Below, one piece after another: positions 63,697 through 64,000 of a stretch of 64,000 nt of DNA. The notes beneath the pieces are model-generated. The model worked only from the letters and a program-made list of their open reading frames with translations. It searched no databases and was not told the DNA's origin. The position numbers and the translations under genes were made by a program. The DNA comes from Ricinus communis (taxonomy: Eukaryota; Streptophyta; Magnoliopsida; Malpighiales; Euphorbiaceae). The number at the start of each line of letters is the position of its first letter. Positions within the stretch are counted from its first letter, which is position 1. The DNA lies in assembly GCF_019578655.1 (NCBI RefSeq), contig NC_063257.1:4216001-4280000 (forward strand), given 5' to 3'.

Positions 63697-64000
63697 ACTG
63701 GCTTATTGCCAGACCTAGAACTAGAAGGACGCCTTGCTTCTGTCAAATGCTATTCACGTCACTATTGCTGAAAATAGAATCTGCTGCAAATGAACTTTTG
63801 GATAATATAATGTTGTACGAATAGGTTCTTACTTGAGGGAGAGATATGGTAATATTTTTTTATATTATTTTTTTCAAAATTTTGAGTCTAGGTATAAAAT
63901 AAGGGCAGCTAGTGTATCTATGTAAGAAAGCCCTTGTAATATTTGTTTTGGCGTAAATCCAGGAATTATGAAAAATATTCACTCTTCATCATTACACAGT
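63697..64000 (+). other. 3' UTR of the J-protein gene and flank
   Basis: Non-coding sequence after the stop codon; an AT-rich TTTTTTATATTATTTTTTTC stretch at about 63855-63875 and ATAAAATAA near 63894 are possible 3'-end signals. Nothing else is seen. Confidence 0.5.

Noticed and set aside
1..64000. tRNA, rRNA, known miRNA precursors, CRISPR arrays
   Set aside because: By eye I found no tRNA B-box with a cloverleaf, no rRNA, no copy of the common conserved plant miRNAs and no regularly spaced repeats; a covariance-model search would be needed to exclude small RNA genes fully.

Overview
The window is plant nuclear DNA. It is very AT-rich, genes have many short introns with GT..AG borders, and the proteins are plant-specific regulators. 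The protein sequences suggest a core eudicot, probably a rosid. Euphorbiaceae or another Malpighiales family is my guess from general resemblance, not something the sequence proves.

Six protein-coding genes can be modelled exon by exon with intact reading frames. (1) A GRF1/GRF2-type growth-regulating factor on the minus strand (CDS 94-2280, cut by the left edge), with QLQ and WRC domains and a miR396 target site. (2) A two-RRM hnRNP/Musashi-like RNA-binding protein, plus strand, 15455-16878. (3) A plastid-targeted DUF3054 membrane protein, plus strand, 19361-22103. (4) An AINTEGUMENTA (ANT) orthologue with two AP2 domains, plus strand, 34506-37942, nine coding exons including a 9-nt microexon. 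(5) A bHLH74-type transcription factor, plus strand, 54786-56719, eight coding exons. (6) A membrane-anchored protein with a C-terminal J domain, plus strand, 59475-63696, seven exons.

The rest is intergenic: about 12.6 kb between the GRF and RRM genes, 2.5 kb between RRM and DUF3054, 12 kb before ANT, 16 kb between ANT and bHLH74, and 2.7 kb before the J-protein gene. These stretches hold microsatellites, two reasonable MITE candidates (24304-24804 and 41090-41694), weaker transposon or organelle-like remnants, and no further convincing gene. The three transcription-factor genes adjoin the long gene-free stretches; the three housekeeping-type genes have the more compact leaders.

GRF and ANT both promote cell proliferation in growing organs, and GRF and bHLH74 are both known miR396 targets in Arabidopsis. 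In this window only GRF carries the site. I found no evidence of an undescribed system. The most useful observations are a set of eight upstream ORFs in the probable ANT leader, paired telo-box hairpins in the leaders of two unrelated housekeeping genes, the absent miR396 site in bHLH74, and the candidate mobile elements.
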